Numbered from the stretch's first letter, positions 17,879 through 26,777 are shown. The stretch is DNA of 64,000 bases from Niastella yeongjuensis (GCF_900110245.1 NZ_FOCZ01000005.1:124001-188000); one strand, 5' to 3'. The notes: generated by a model not told the origin, from the sequence alone. Numbers and translations: made by a program.

Positions 17879-19144
17879 TCAGGGCAGCACTATGAGTTTT
17901 CTGCCTTCCACTTTAAAATGTATATCTGATCGTTCTAACATGGTCAATAGATCGCCTAATGGAACGTCTCGTGTCATCTTACCTTCAAACTCAACGTCCG
18001 GTATGCCTTTCTGATAACTTACTTCTATATCGTACCAGCGTTCCAGCTGTCGCATGATCTCACCCAGCGAAGCACCTTCAAAATTGAAGAGGCCGTTTTT
18101 CCACGCTATTACCTCCGCTGTCTGAACAGGGATGGGTTGGGAAAGCTGGGATGTTTGGGATAAGATCGTTTGTTGGCCTGGTTTTAATACGACGGATTCC
18201 TCTTTGCCTTCTGCCCTTTGCCTTCTGCCCTTTGCCACTCTTACACTTCCCTGCAATAAGGTAGTATGAATGGCATTCTCATTCTCGTAGGCATTTATAT
18301 TAAAGTGCGTACCCAGTACGGTCACTTCGGCCCCTCCCAGCCCGCCCGGCTGGGGAGGGATGGTTACTATAAATGGCTTTTGTCTATTGTGCGCCACTTC
18401 AAAATAGGCTTCGCCTGTTACGGTCACTTTTCTGGCTTCACCGGTGAATGCCGTGGGGTAACGTAATGAACTGGCGGCGTTCAACCATACTTTGGTGCCA
18501 TCGGGCAATGTTACCTGAAACTGGCGTCCTTTGGGGGTGCTCATGGTATTATACGTCACTTCACCGCTGGCCGTATTGCTTGCATCATAAGCCAGTGCTC
18601 CCCCTTTCAATACTACCTGGGCGCCGTTTTGCGTGGCAACCACTCCGTTGCCCAGGCTGTCTAATACCACACGCGATCCATCGGCAAGCGTTAACACGGC
18701 GCCGTTTTTCCCGGGTGCTATTTCGGCAGCCTGTACAACATTGGCAGGTGGCAGCGTTTTGTTCGTTTTTGTCGCAAGGAGGTAAACGCCAAGGCCCAAC
18801 GCAAGGATAATGGATGCGGCTGCCCAACCCCATTTGCGTAAAAAGTGTACGCGATGGACTGGCCGGGCATACCCTGGAATATCTACAACTACCGAATCGT
18901 TTGCATCAGCAACGACACCGGTGATCTGTTGAGCCCCTCCTTTCAACCGGTTTTTCCAAAAAGCAATATCTTCTGTATTATCAGGTTCAAACGTCCCTAA
19001 TTGATCTTCAATAAATGAAACAACTGTTTCATCGTGGTTTTCGGTGCGCAACAGCGTAAGCAACTGATCAACCTCACTGGAAGTTGCCTGTCCACTGGAA
19101 TACTTTCCCAATAAATAAATAATATGCTGACTATCTGTTGCCAT
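17879..19144 (-). CDS. FecR family anti-sigma factor
   Basis: 421 aa. A cytoplasmic helical N-terminus (about 1-100) is followed by one membrane helix (WGWAAASIILALGLGVYLLA, about 102-122), a periplasmic FecR domain (TPKGRQFQVTLPDGTKVWLNAASSL onward, about 200-310) and a C-terminal DUF4974 domain (LFNFEGASLGEIMRQLERWYDIEVSY, about 350-420). It holds the ECF sigma factor and should receive the signal from the STN domain of the following SusC. Oddly, five 7-bp repeats (18202-18236) are embedded in frame between the FecR and DUF4974 domains, encoding a basic/polar GRRQRAEG-like insert. It follows the sigma gene after an 82-bp gap. Confidence 0.94.
   Translation of the reverse strand: MATDSQHIIYLLGKYSSGQATSSEVDQLLTLLRTENHDETVVSFIEDQLGTFEPDNTEDIAFWKNRLKGGAQQITGVVADANDSVVVDIPGYARPVHRVHFLRKWGWAAASIILALGLGVYLLATKTNKTLPPANVVQAAEIAPGKNGAVLTLADGSRVVLDSLGNGVVATQNGAQVVLKGGALAYDASNTASGEVTYNTMSTPKGRQFQVTLPDGTKVWLNAASSLRYPTAFTGEARKVTVTGEAYFEVAHNRQKPFIVTIPPQPGGLGGAEVTVLGTHFNINAYENENAIHTTLLQGSVRVAKGRRQRAEGKEESVVLKPGQQTILSQTSQLSQPIPVQTAEVIAWKNGLFNFEGASLGEIMRQLERWYDIEVSYQKGIPDVEFEGKMTRDVPLGDLLTMLERSDIHFKVEGRKLIVLP
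18202..18236 (-). repeat. Heptanucleotide array inside fecR, 5 units
   Basis: On the plus strand the units are CTTTGCC and TTCTGCC alternating, exactly 35 nt. On the coding strand they read GGCAAAG/GGCAGAA. Because 35 is not a multiple of three, gain or loss of one unit would shift the anti-sigma reading frame before its C-terminal domain. Confidence 0.9.
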
Positions 19145-19226
19145 AATTAAAAATGATTGTCCCTACAACCACCCGTTTATAATGACGATCGATGGATAAG
19201 GAAGTACCAAATGATTTAATAATTAT

Positions 19227-19829
19227 TTAAGAATTTTTTAAAAAGAAGATAAGTGCCACAGCACCAGTGATATCGCCGTGCTGTAATAAATACTTGCGGA
19301 TGTCTTTTAGCGCCAGGTTTAGCAGATTGCGAACGGTGTGGCGCGAGAGTTCGAGTTCCTGCGCTATTTCATCATAACTCATCCCCTGCTCGTGGCGCAT
19401 CTTATATATTAATGCGCGTTGCGCCGGCAATTGCTGAACGGCCTGGCGGTAGAGTTTTTCACCAATTTGATAATCCAGCAGGTCCTGGGTGGTATTGCTG
19501 TGCGCCTGTTGTAAATGGCGCACGAGGTGTTGTTGCAGTTTTACTTCATGCTCCTGGTGTTTGAGGTGGTCTTTGGCGCGGTTGGCGATCATGCGGTAAA
19601 CAAAGGCTGCCGGGGTTTCCACGGTGGTAAGCGTTTCGCGAATGGACCATAGTTTAAGAAATGTATCCTGTACAATTTCTTCCGCCCATAGTTCCGACCC
19701 CAAAAATCGCGACACGTACAGGGCGAGTTTAACGGCATAAGCGTCGTAAAACTCGGCAAATGCCTGCGCATCGCCGCGGGCTATGCGTTGAAAAATTTCT
19801 CTATCATTATGTAAGGCGCTACTATCCAA
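19227..19829 (-). CDS. RNA polymerase ECF sigma-70 factor, FecI-like
   Basis: A 200-aa two-domain sigma factor. Region 2 spans about residues 22-95 (AFAEFYDAYAVKLALYVSRFLGSELWAEEIVQDTFLKLW, then FVYRMIANRAKDHL), and region 4 about 130-190 (LPAQRALIYKMRHEQGMSYDEIAQELELSRHTVRNLLNLAL) with a typical helix-turn-helix. It should direct transcription of the SusC/SusD operon when released by the downstream FecR. The hydrophobic tail VALIFFLKNS is common in Bacteroidota members. Two identical 11-bp repeats between a promoter-like box and the start suggest that the gene is itself regulated. Confidence 0.95.
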   Translation of the reverse strand: MDSSALHNDREIFQRIARGDAQAFAEFYDAYAVKLALYVSRFLGSELWAEEIVQDTFLKLWSIRETLTTVETPAAFVYRMIANRAKDHLKHQEHEVKLQQHLVRHLQQAHSNTTQDLLDYQIGEKLYRQAVQQLPAQRALIYKMRHEQGMSYDEIAQELELSRHTVRNLLNLALKDIRKYLLQHGDITGAVALIFFLKNS

Positions 19830-19860
19830 CTATATACTCCGTTTTTCTCATGGGGGCCAG

Positions 19861-19902
19861 ACTTAAGTATAAACACTGTACTTAAGTATAGCAACAAAAA
19901 TA
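19861..19902 (-). promoter_or_regulatory. Promoter box and paired 11-bp direct repeats upstream of the ECF sigma gene
   Basis: On the minus strand TATTTTTG (19895-19902) matches TAnnTTTG. Two identical copies of ACTTAAGTATA (plus-strand notation) lie at 19861-19871 and 19880-19890, 19 bp apart, between that box and the start codon at 19829. Each contains the palindrome ACTTAAGT. Position and spacing suit an operator at or just downstream of the transcription start. Confidence 0.5.
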
Positions 19903-19931
19903 TTGAATTTTATGGAGGGAGCGGCCTGCTT

Positions 19932-19972
19932 AAAAACAAAAACCGGGCGCCAAATGTGCTGGCAGCCCGGTT
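19932..19972 (-). terminator. Rho-independent terminator of the RND efflux operon
   Basis: AACCGGGC (19941-19948) and GCCCGGTT (19965-19972) form a perfect 8-bp stem; the minus-strand transcript then runs into a U-rich stretch (A-rich 19932-19942 on plus). It lies about 20 bp after the adaptor gene stop. Confidence 0.8.
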
Positions 19973-19992
19973 GCTATGCGGTTTTCGATAAA

Positions 19993-21102
19993 TCAATGAC
20001 CCACTTTCCACCAGGCAGTACTCCCTGGTTTTCTTTCATCGGTTGCGCGTACCACCAATGTATCGCCATTGTTCAAATCTCCAAACACCTCCTGACCTTT
20101 GTCGGTCGACATGCCCGAACGTACATCCACCCAGGTTGCTTTGCCTTCTTTTACCCTGATCACAAATTTGCGCTCCTGGTTGGTAACAACCGCCGTGGGC
20201 GGAAGGATAAAAGAATTGCCGGTGCGTTGCAAGCCCAGTTTTACATAGGCAAATGAACCGGTTTTCAATTCGCGGTTGCTATTGTCAAAAACATACTCCC
20301 ACAACTCCGTTCTGGTTTGCGGGTCTATGCTTTCGCTTTTGCGGCTCAGGGCTGCCTGAAATAATTTATTGGGAAAAGCATCTACCCTGAAGTTGGCGGT
20401 TTTCGAAACGGCACCTGAAGCCACATACAATTCAGGGACTGCTACCCGCAAGCGTAATTTATTATTCCGTTGTACAGTTAAGATCGCCTGGTTATTACCC
20501 ACCAGTGTTCCGCGGTCCGCATTCCTGGCAGTGACCACACCATCGAAAGGCGCAGTCAACACCAGGTATCCTGCCACTTCTTTATAAGAACGCGTCAACT
20601 GGCGCGATGCTTCATAACTGGCGCTGTCTGCCAGGTATTGATTGCGGCTCCGCTCCAGGTCAACAGGCGCTACAATACCCGGTGTTTTTGCCTGTGCCGC
20701 TTTTGACAACCGCTGGTATACATCAGCACTGCTCATGTATTTCGCTTTTGCCGCCTGTAACGATGCCTGAAACTCTGCGTATTTCGTTTGCAGTTCCGGT
20801 GCTTCAATAATGGCCAGTGTTTGTCCCTGGCGTACTTTATCGCCCATATCCACTTTCAGGTCTTTTACATACCCCTGCACCCGCGCAAAAAGTGCAGCCT
20901 GTTCATACGGCAACAATTCAGCAGGCAATTCAATATTCTTGGTCACATTGGTATCGTGTATCACAAAAACGGGAACGGTATCGGGGGCATTAACGGGGGC
21001 AGCAGCAGGCGTTGCCGGATCGTCGTGACAACCGGCGAGTAGCGTTATTCCAAGTGCTGCAATAAAATATTTCATAAGCCTGTACTTGCTTTTATTGTTC
21101 AT
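19993..21102 (-). CDS. RND efflux periplasmic adaptor (membrane fusion protein)
   Basis: 369 aa with a lipoprotein signal ending LLAGC (Cys25). A first lipoyl half-motif (ALFARVQGYVKDLKVDMGDKVRQGQTLAIIEAPEL, about 70-105), a short alpha-hairpin (about 107-170), the second lipoyl half (LTAPFDGVVTARNADRGTLVG, about 180-200) and beta-barrel/membrane-proximal domains follow. It bridges the inner-membrane pump and the TolC-like channel encoded upstream. The ATG at 21102 overlaps the pump stop by 11 bp; an internal ATG at 21075 is an alternative start. The substrate cannot be inferred from sequence. Confidence 0.93.
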   Translation of the reverse strand: MNNKSKYRLMKYFIAALGITLLAGCHDDPATPAAAPVNAPDTVPVFVIHDTNVTKNIELPAELLPYEQAALFARVQGYVKDLKVDMGDKVRQGQTLAIIEAPELQTKYAEFQASLQAAKAKYMSSADVYQRLSKAAQAKTPGIVAPVDLERSRNQYLADSASYEASRQLTRSYKEVAGYLVLTAPFDGVVTARNADRGTLVGNNQAILTVQRNNKLRLRVAVPELYVASGAVSKTANFRVDAFPNKLFQAALSRKSESIDPQTRTELWEYVFDNSNRELKTGSFAYVKLGLQRTGNSFILPPTAVVTNQERKFVIRVKEGKATWVDVRSGMSTDKGQEVFGDLNNGDTLVVRATDERKPGSTAWWKVGH

Positions 21103-24100
21103 TAAAGTTTTTGCTGTTCACATCATCCGGATCGAGGGAGGCAGATACATAATTCTTTTTTCCAACCGCATACTGATACAGCGGTGGTAAAAAGAACAAG
21201 ACACTGATGGTTGAAAACACCAGTCCGCCAATAACGGCAATCCCAAGCGGCGCCATCTGGTCTCCACTCTCGCCCAATCCTATTGCCATGGGCAGCATGC
21301 CGGCAATCATAGCGAGGCTGGTCATAAGAATGGGCCGCAGCCTGCTTTCCGCTGCCACCAGATAGGCAGTGCGAAGATCACCGGCCTTTCGCTGCACTTC
21401 TGCTGCGGTAATAAATAATACGGCATTGGCAATGGCAACGCCAATGGCCATAATGCAACCCATGTATGATTGTATGTTCAGCGTTTTGCCGGTCAACAGC
21501 AGGAATAATAAAGAACCTGCCACTACTGCCGGCACTACCGATAAGATGGTAACAGCCGTACGAAAGGACTGGAAATACACCGTCATCAATAAAAAGATGA
21601 CCACCACTGCCACCAGCAGACCGAACTGCAAACTGCTCAATGTATTGTTCAATAGTTCAGGCTGGCCACGGGCTATTATTTTAGCGCCTTTGGGAACCGG
21701 TGCCTGTTTGATCAGCTCATTCACTTTCTTAAAAGCACTGCCCAGGTCGCGCCCCTGCACATTGGCCGTAATGGTAAGATAGCGTTGCTGGTTCAACCGG
21801 TCGTACTCGCCGGGTATGGTAGTGCGTTTCCAGCTGGCCACTTCGTTTAACAGGTGCAGATTCCCGTTATCAGCTGCTACCGGGATCATTTCCAATTGCG
21901 TGGTATTGTTCATCCGGTATTCAGGGTATTGCACCTGGATGATGTAAGCCGTGCCGGTTGTTTTATCGAGCCAGTAAGCCGGTGAGGTAAAACGGCTGGA
22001 TGAAGTAGCGGCGGTGGTAGACTTTGTTATCTGGTCGGTTGTCAGGTTCAGCTGCGCCGCTTTCACCCGGTCTACATCAATTTTAATAGCGGGATAATTA
22101 AGCGGTGTCGCAATCTGTACATCCTTCAGATAAGGCACTGCAGCTAATTGCTCATACAACCAGTTAGCTGTCTTGCGGCCTTCTTCCAGGTTTTTATTGA
22201 CCACCGCTATCTCGATGGGATTTGTTGTACCCAGGTTAAGCACCTGCTCCGACAAATCACCAGGTTCAAATGAAATCTTTGCTGCAGGTATTTCCTTTGC
22301 CACCGCAGCCCTGAGCTGGTCTTTGAATTTGTTCAATCCAATAACACCGGGCTTTAGTTTTATCCTGGTAACAGATTCATGGGGCCCGCCCGTCCACAAA
22401 TGAATATAGTTAACCGGAAAACTGGAAGGCTGGGTACCCACAAAAGCAGAAGTGATCAGCACGTTTTCCGGACCGGCAATTTTATTCACCTCCGTTAATA
22501 ATTGCCGGGTAGCATCTTCCGTTCTTTCCATGCGCGTTCCCACTGGTAACCGCAAACGCACCTGCGTTTGCCCGGTATCGCTGGCAGGAAATAATTCTGT
22601 ACCGATAGTAGTGAACAACAAAATGACTGCGGCCACAGATACTGCTAAAAACAAAACAGACAGCACCCCGCCCCTGCCCTGCAGCTGACGGCCATATTGC
22701 GCATATTTATTTTTGAACCGGTTGAAGCGGCCGGAAGTTTTCTCCTTATTACTCAAATGATGTTTCATAAGCCAGTTCCCCATTACCGGCACAAAGGTTT
22801 GCGACAATAAAAAAGAGGCGATCATCGCAAACCCTACTGCCAGTGATAAAGGCAGGAACAAAGCGCGGGGCACACCATTCATAAACAGGGCGGGAACAAA
22901 TACGGCCAGGATGCTTAACAGGATCAGCAATTTGGGAATGGCTATTTCTTTAGAAGCATCTGCAATGGCCCTTGCCTTGCTTTTACCCATTTCCATGTGC
23001 CGGTGAATATTCTCGATGGTCACTGTGGCTTCATCAACCAATATACCAACCGATAAGGCAAGTCCGCCCAGCGTCATGATATTGATGGTTTGACCGGTGA
23101 GGTACAAAAACGTGGCCGAGGCTAGCAACGCCAAAGGAATGGTCAATACCACAATCAGCGCGCCTCTTCTATCACCCAAAAACAACAACACCATTAAACC
23201 AGTGAGCAACGCTCCTAAACCGCCTTCAAACAACAAACTCTTAAGCGCATTGATCACGTACCCCGACTGATCAAATTCATACGACACTTTGATATCCTCC
23301 GGAATGGCGGCCTGCATATCGGGCAAAGCTGCTTTTACCCGCTGCACCACTTCCCAGGTACTGGCATCTGCCCTTTTGGTAACCGGTATATATACGGAAC
23401 GCTTCCCATTCACCAGGGCATAACTGGTGGTTACATCACTGCCCAGCGACACGTTGCCAATATCTTTTACATACACCGCAGGGCCGCTGCCCAGTTGCAG
23501 GGGCATATTCTGCAGGTCCTGCAAATTCTCTATTACGCTGTTCTGCGGAGTTATATACGTACTATCACCTATGCGCACATTACCGGCCGGACTGATCGTA
23601 TTTGTTTTTACCAACGACTGCACCACCTGGTCGGGTGTTACATGATAATTCCTGATCTTATCGGGATCAACGGTGATCAACACCGTTTTCTGGTTACCAC
23701 CAAATGGCGGTGGCGCCGACACCCCGGGCAGCGTTGAGAACATAGGGCGCACCTTGAATAAAGCCAGGTCGGCAATCTCACCCAGCGAGCGGGTTTCGCT
23801 GCTAAATACCAGTTGACCAACCGGCACGCTGCCTGCATCGAAACGGGTAATAAAGGGCGGCACCGTGCCCGGCGGCATAAAAGCCCGCGAACGATTCACA
23901 TAACCCACCACCTCGGCCATGGCCTGGCTCATATCTGTACCTTCGTTAAATTCGATCTTTATAAGGGCAGCTCCCTGGATAGATTTTGAATCAACATATT
24001 TTACGCCGGTGATATACAGAAAGTGATATTCATAATAAGAGGTAATAAAACCTTCCATCTGTTCCGGCGATAATCCGCCGTAAGGCTGGGCCACATATAC

Positions 24101-24232
24101 AGTTGGCAAACCCAGCTTTGGGAAAATATCAACCTTTGTATTACGCACCGCCAGCCAGGAGAAAAACACGATGCCGATCACGGCTACCAGTATGGTGATG
24201 GGATGCCTTAATGCGGCTATAATTAATTTCAT
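21092..24232 (-). CDS. Efflux RND transporter permease (AcrB/MdtB-like)
   Basis: 1046 aa, the usual length for the family. An N-terminal membrane helix (PITILVAVIGIVFFSWLAV) is followed by two large periplasmic loops and twelve predicted helices. The TM4 segment GGLALSVGILVDEATVTIENI contains the acidic residue of the proton relay, and the second half repeats the pattern (MGCIMAIGVAIANAVLFITAAEV). This is a proton-driven exporter of small hydrophobic compounds or drugs, forming a tripartite complex with its neighbours. It starts 6 bp after the TolC-like gene stop, so the operon runs outer-membrane factor, pump, adaptor, the reverse of the common order. Confidence 0.95.
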   Translation of the reverse strand: MKLIIAALRHPITILVAVIGIVFFSWLAVRNTKVDIFPKLGLPTVYVAQPYGGLSPEQMEGFITSYYEYHFLYITGVKYVDSKSIQGAALIKIEFNEGTDMSQAMAEVVGYVNRSRAFMPPGTVPPFITRFDAGSVPVGQLVFSSETRSLGEIADLALFKVRPMFSTLPGVSAPPPFGGNQKTVLITVDPDKIRNYHVTPDQVVQSLVKTNTISPAGNVRIGDSTYITPQNSVIENLQDLQNMPLQLGSGPAVYVKDIGNVSLGSDVTTSYALVNGKRSVYIPVTKRADASTWEVVQRVKAALPDMQAAIPEDIKVSYEFDQSGYVINALKSLLFEGGLGALLTGLMVLLFLGDRRGALIVVLTIPLALLASATFLYLTGQTINIMTLGGLALSVGILVDEATVTIENIHRHMEMGKSKARAIADASKEIAIPKLLILLSILAVFVPALFMNGVPRALFLPLSLAVGFAMIASFLLSQTFVPVMGNWLMKHHLSNKEKTSGRFNRFKNKYAQYGRQLQGRGGVLSVLFLAVSVAAVILLFTTIGTELFPASDTGQTQVRLRLPVGTRMERTEDATRQLLTEVNKIAGPENVLITSAFVGTQPSSFPVNYIHLWTGGPHESVTRIKLKPGVIGLNKFKDQLRAAVAKEIPAAKISFEPGDLSEQVLNLGTTNPIEIAVVNKNLEEGRKTANWLYEQLAAVPYLKDVQIATPLNYPAIKIDVDRVKAAQLNLTTDQITKSTTAATSSSRFTSPAYWLDKTTGTAYIIQVQYPEYRMNNTTQLEMIPVAADNGNLHLLNEVASWKRTTIPGEYDRLNQQRYLTITANVQGRDLGSAFKKVNELIKQAPVPKGAKIIARGQPELLNNTLSSLQFGLLVAVVVIFLLMTVYFQSFRTAVTILSVVPAVVAGSLLFLLLTGKTLNIQSYMGCIMAIGVAIANAVLFITAAEVQRKAGDLRTAYLVAAESRLRPILMTSLAMIAGMLPMAIGLGESGDQMAPLGIAVIGGLVFSTISVLFFLPPLYQYAVGKKNYVSASLDPDDVNSKNFNEQ

Positions 24233-24238
24233 ACGCTG

Positions 24239-25627
24239 TTATAGTTGGTCAGTAAATAGGGCCAGGTTTCCTTTGGCAATGGCAATCGACAACAACGACC
24301 GCCATAATTGCAATTGCGCGGTGGCGTTGCTCAATTCCGCTTTTGTTAATTCATATTGCGACTGGTACAACCGGGTATAATCAATTAATCCGGCTTCGTA
24401 ACTAAGCTTCAACCCTTCGTATACATCGGTGGCAATCTGTAGTTGAACCGGCGTTTTTGCCGCAATTTTCGCATCCTGCCGGTACTGCAGGCCGGCGCTT
24501 TCTATTTGTTTGGAAATATCCAACCGCGCCTGGGCCAACCGGGCTTCATCGGATCGCAACAGAAACCGGTATTGTTTTTTCTTCAGATTGAACTGGCTGA
24601 ATTGTAGAACCGGAAAGCTTATTTGCAAACCAATGCCGGCATTGGTTCTGGATAAACCCCAGCCTTCGCTTTTATTTACTATACCACTGGCATCAACACC
24701 TGAACCGCGGGCGTACAGGTTTCCCCAAAGATCCAATTGGGGCACCCAGGCGTGTTGTATTTCCCGCAAACCGGCGGCTGTTGTTTTCTTCTGTGCTTCG
24801 AGGTTCAACAAATACGGATGATTATTGAAGGCGGCCGAATCGGCAATGCTCAGGGATGGTTTCAGGGTGGAATCTGTCAGAACGAGGTTTTCTGCCGGTG
24901 CCTCCAAGCCGGTTAACCGGGTAAGTTCTTCGAGTTTTTGCAGGTATGTTTTTTCCGTTTGCAGGTAATCGATCTCGGTTTGAACGATCACCGACTGGAA
25001 CTGCGCGGTATCTATTCCTGGTTTCAAGCCGTTTTTTGCCAGCACCAATGATTGTTCCAGGCTTACTTTGTACCGGCCTGTAACGGCTTCCGAGATCCGA
25101 AGCACCTGTTTCAGGTACAATGCTTCCAGGTATACATTAACGGCAGCGTATTGGTATTGAAATAACTGTTCGTTATAAGCGGCATTGGCCTGTTTATACT
25201 GGGCGGCCGCTTTTTCAATGGCCGCATTGCGCTGGCCAAACGTAAACGGATTCCATTTTACCAGGGCTCCCAGGGCAGTACCGGGAATAAAGTTCATTTC
25301 ATTGGTGGCAGAAGGCGGCCCGCTGATGGGTAGCAAAAACCCGGGATAACTCATGCCCGTAATGTTGTTGAAAGTGGCCACGTTCACCTGGTAGCCGGCG
25401 GTAAGATCGGGTACCAGGCTGTTTTTCGCCAATGAGATATTTTCTTTTACAGCGGCTGCCTGCTGCCGGTACGCTTCCAGTTGCGGCAGGTTATGCGCTA
25501 CCTTCTCCAGCGTTTCTTTAATGGACAATTTTGCCGGTTGCGCATTACCGGACACAACGAATAAACAAAAAACCACAAAAGACAGCATAGCATGAACTCG
25601 ACGATTCGATTGGCCTGATGCAAACAT
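24239..25627 (-). CDS. TolC-family outer membrane efflux protein
   Basis: 462 aa. The N-terminus carries a charged leader and the hydrophobic MLSFVVFCLFVVSGNAQ signal; an internal ATG at 25588 is possible but lacks a basic n-region. Two OEP repeats follow, with long heptad-rich helices (IEKAAAQYKQANAAYNEQLFQYQYAAVNVYLEA, about 140-175, and the C-terminal YQSQYELTKAELSNATAQLQLWRSLLSIA). It forms the outer-membrane exit duct of the RND pump and is the first gene of its operon. Confidence 0.93.
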   Translation of the reverse strand: MFASGQSNRRVHAMLSFVVFCLFVVSGNAQPAKLSIKETLEKVAHNLPQLEAYRQQAAAVKENISLAKNSLVPDLTAGYQVNVATFNNITGMSYPGFLLPISGPPSATNEMNFIPGTALGALVKWNPFTFGQRNAAIEKAAAQYKQANAAYNEQLFQYQYAAVNVYLEALYLKQVLRISEAVTGRYKVSLEQSLVLAKNGLKPGIDTAQFQSVIVQTEIDYLQTEKTYLQKLEELTRLTGLEAPAENLVLTDSTLKPSLSIADSAAFNNHPYLLNLEAQKKTTAAGLREIQHAWVPQLDLWGNLYARGSGVDASGIVNKSEGWGLSRTNAGIGLQISFPVLQFSQFNLKKKQYRFLLRSDEARLAQARLDISKQIESAGLQYRQDAKIAAKTPVQLQIATDVYEGLKLSYEAGLIDYTRLYQSQYELTKAELSNATAQLQLWRSLLSIAIAKGNLALFTDQL

Positions 25628-25960
25628 GCTCGATTATATTTTGGTTGTCGGATGCAAAACTGTGGCAGGAACCTGTATAAATCCTGTATAAAACAACAAT
25701 TGCGGACCAGGCAGCAATAGCCTGCATCCGCAATCATTCCCGCAAATATTAGGAATTAGTCCACCAATTTCATGGTATATTTGAAAATAGTATGGTATTT
25801 AACCATAAGTTTATATAGCGAATAGCTACCCCCTGTTTTTTGGGTGACAATTGTGGTTCCTTATCATTTGAGTTTAATGAGGTATGGACGTGGCAGCAAA
25901 CTCCTTTAAAGTTACTGCCAATTAACCGCCAGGGATGGTATCTCTGAAAATAGCGTAGTA
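25628..25960. other. Non-coding region upstream of the efflux operon
   Basis: 333 bp between the TolC-like start and the AraC remnant stop. It is AT-rich with no open frame of coding character and no strong hairpin. It should contain the efflux operon promoter on the minus strand, but I could not identify a convincing TAnnTTTG/TTG pair. Confidence 0.5.
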
Positions 25961-26278
25961 TTATTGGGATGCCAGCCTGAATGACTGGGGCGTTTGGCCT
26001 GTTATGCGTTTAAAGTATTTTATGAAGTGAGAAGCGTCTATAAAATCAAGGGTACCTGCAATTTGTGAAACGGTGTTGTTGGTATACAACAGCAACCTTT
26101 TTGCTTCACTGGTAATGAATTCGGCCAGTACTTCGGCCGAAGCCTGGTCAACGGCCTTACGACAGGCAGCATTCAGATTCTGGGGCGTGGTATTCAATTG
26201 CCCTGCATAAAACTGCACAGAATTCTTTACCACCGTACCCGCCTGGTTTTCCGCACCTCTTTCCGGAATGGAGAGATC
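25961..26278 (-). pseudogene. Remnant of an AraC-family transcriptional regulator (DNA-binding domain only)
   Basis: The readable frame encodes two helix-turn-helix units of an AraC regulator (SEAKRLLLYTNNTVSQIAGTLDFIDASHFIKYFKRITGQTPQSFR). A GTG at 26233 would give 90 aa, but coding resemblance continues upstream through DLSIPERGAENQAGTVVKNSVQFYA to an in-frame TAA at about 26276-26278, with no ATG and no sensor domain. AraC proteins normally carry about 150-200 further N-terminal residues, so this is probably a 5'-deleted remnant between the efflux and kdp operons. A short functional HTH protein using the GTG start is possible but less likely. Confidence 0.7.
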
Positions 26279-26538
26279 TTAAAGGACTCAGCTGGCTGGG
26301 TTTTATCTTTTATATCTATACCTGCAGGATTCATGGAATCGAAGATAACTGATTATTACGGATCATACTGATACACCTCTATCAATTTGATAGGATTTCA
26401 TACCCCTTCCTGCAAAATATGTTCGGCTACCCAACCTATTATAACTACCTGATTGCAATTCATTTAGCAGCTATTTCAAATATTCACCCCACTACTGGTA
26501 TCCTCTTTGTCAAATGCTGTTCACACAATTCAGGTTCT
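26279..26538 (+). promoter_or_regulatory. Control region upstream of the kdp operon
   Basis: 260 bp with no gene. It holds a perfect 15-bp palindrome, CTATCAATTTGATAG, at 26379-26393. About 100 bp further, at 26496-26510, TGG and TTGT have the spacing of a sigma54 -24/-12 promoter (TGGTATCCTCTTTGTC), although the invariant GC of the -12 box is GT. An activator site about 100 bp upstream of a -24/-12 promoter would match the NtrC-type regulator encoded at the end of the locus. Both sites are inferred. Confidence 0.45.
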
Positions 26539-26661
26539 ATGGAACAGCAAAATCGAAAGTTTACAATAAAAGACATCATCGCCATTGCATTCATCTGGCT
26601 ATGGGTAGTGGCCATTGCTTACCTCGTGTACGTAAAATACAATGTATTACATCATAAATAA
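26539..26661 (+). CDS. Small single-pass membrane protein, 40 aa, upstream of kdpF
   Basis: The ATG at 26539 gives a 40-residue protein with a charged N-terminus (MEQQNRKFTIKD), one membrane helix (IIAIAFIWLWVVAIAYLVYV) and a basic tail. A longer frame to 26419 runs through the control region and is less plausible. It is followed after 11 bp by a 26-codon frame and then kdpF, all in the same direction, so it is probably co-transcribed with kdp. No family is recognised; it may be a regulatory or stabilising peptide of the pump. Confidence 0.55.
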   Translation: MEQQNRKFTIKDIIAIAFIWLWVVAIAYLVYVKYNVLHHK

Positions 26662-26672
26662 AATATAGCAAC

Positions 26673-26753
26673 ATGATCATTCTATTCCTGCTGGCCGGCC
26701 TGGCATGCTTTGGTATTTTTTTTAAATCGATCCAATTCTTTGAAAATGTATAA
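26673..26753 (+). CDS. Micro-ORF, 26-aa membrane peptide upstream of kdpF
   Basis: ATG at 26673, TAA at 26751-26753. The peptide begins MIILFLLAGLACFGIFFKS and is almost entirely one hydrophobic helix, similar in size and polarity to KdpF but lacking its KPEKF end. It lies between the 40-aa gene and kdpF with gaps of 11 and 24 bp. It is too short for statistical support; position and composition are the only evidence. Confidence 0.45.
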   Translation: MIILFLLAGLACFGIFFKSIQFFENV

Positions 26754-26777
26754 CCCTTTAAAACCAACAACGACGGT

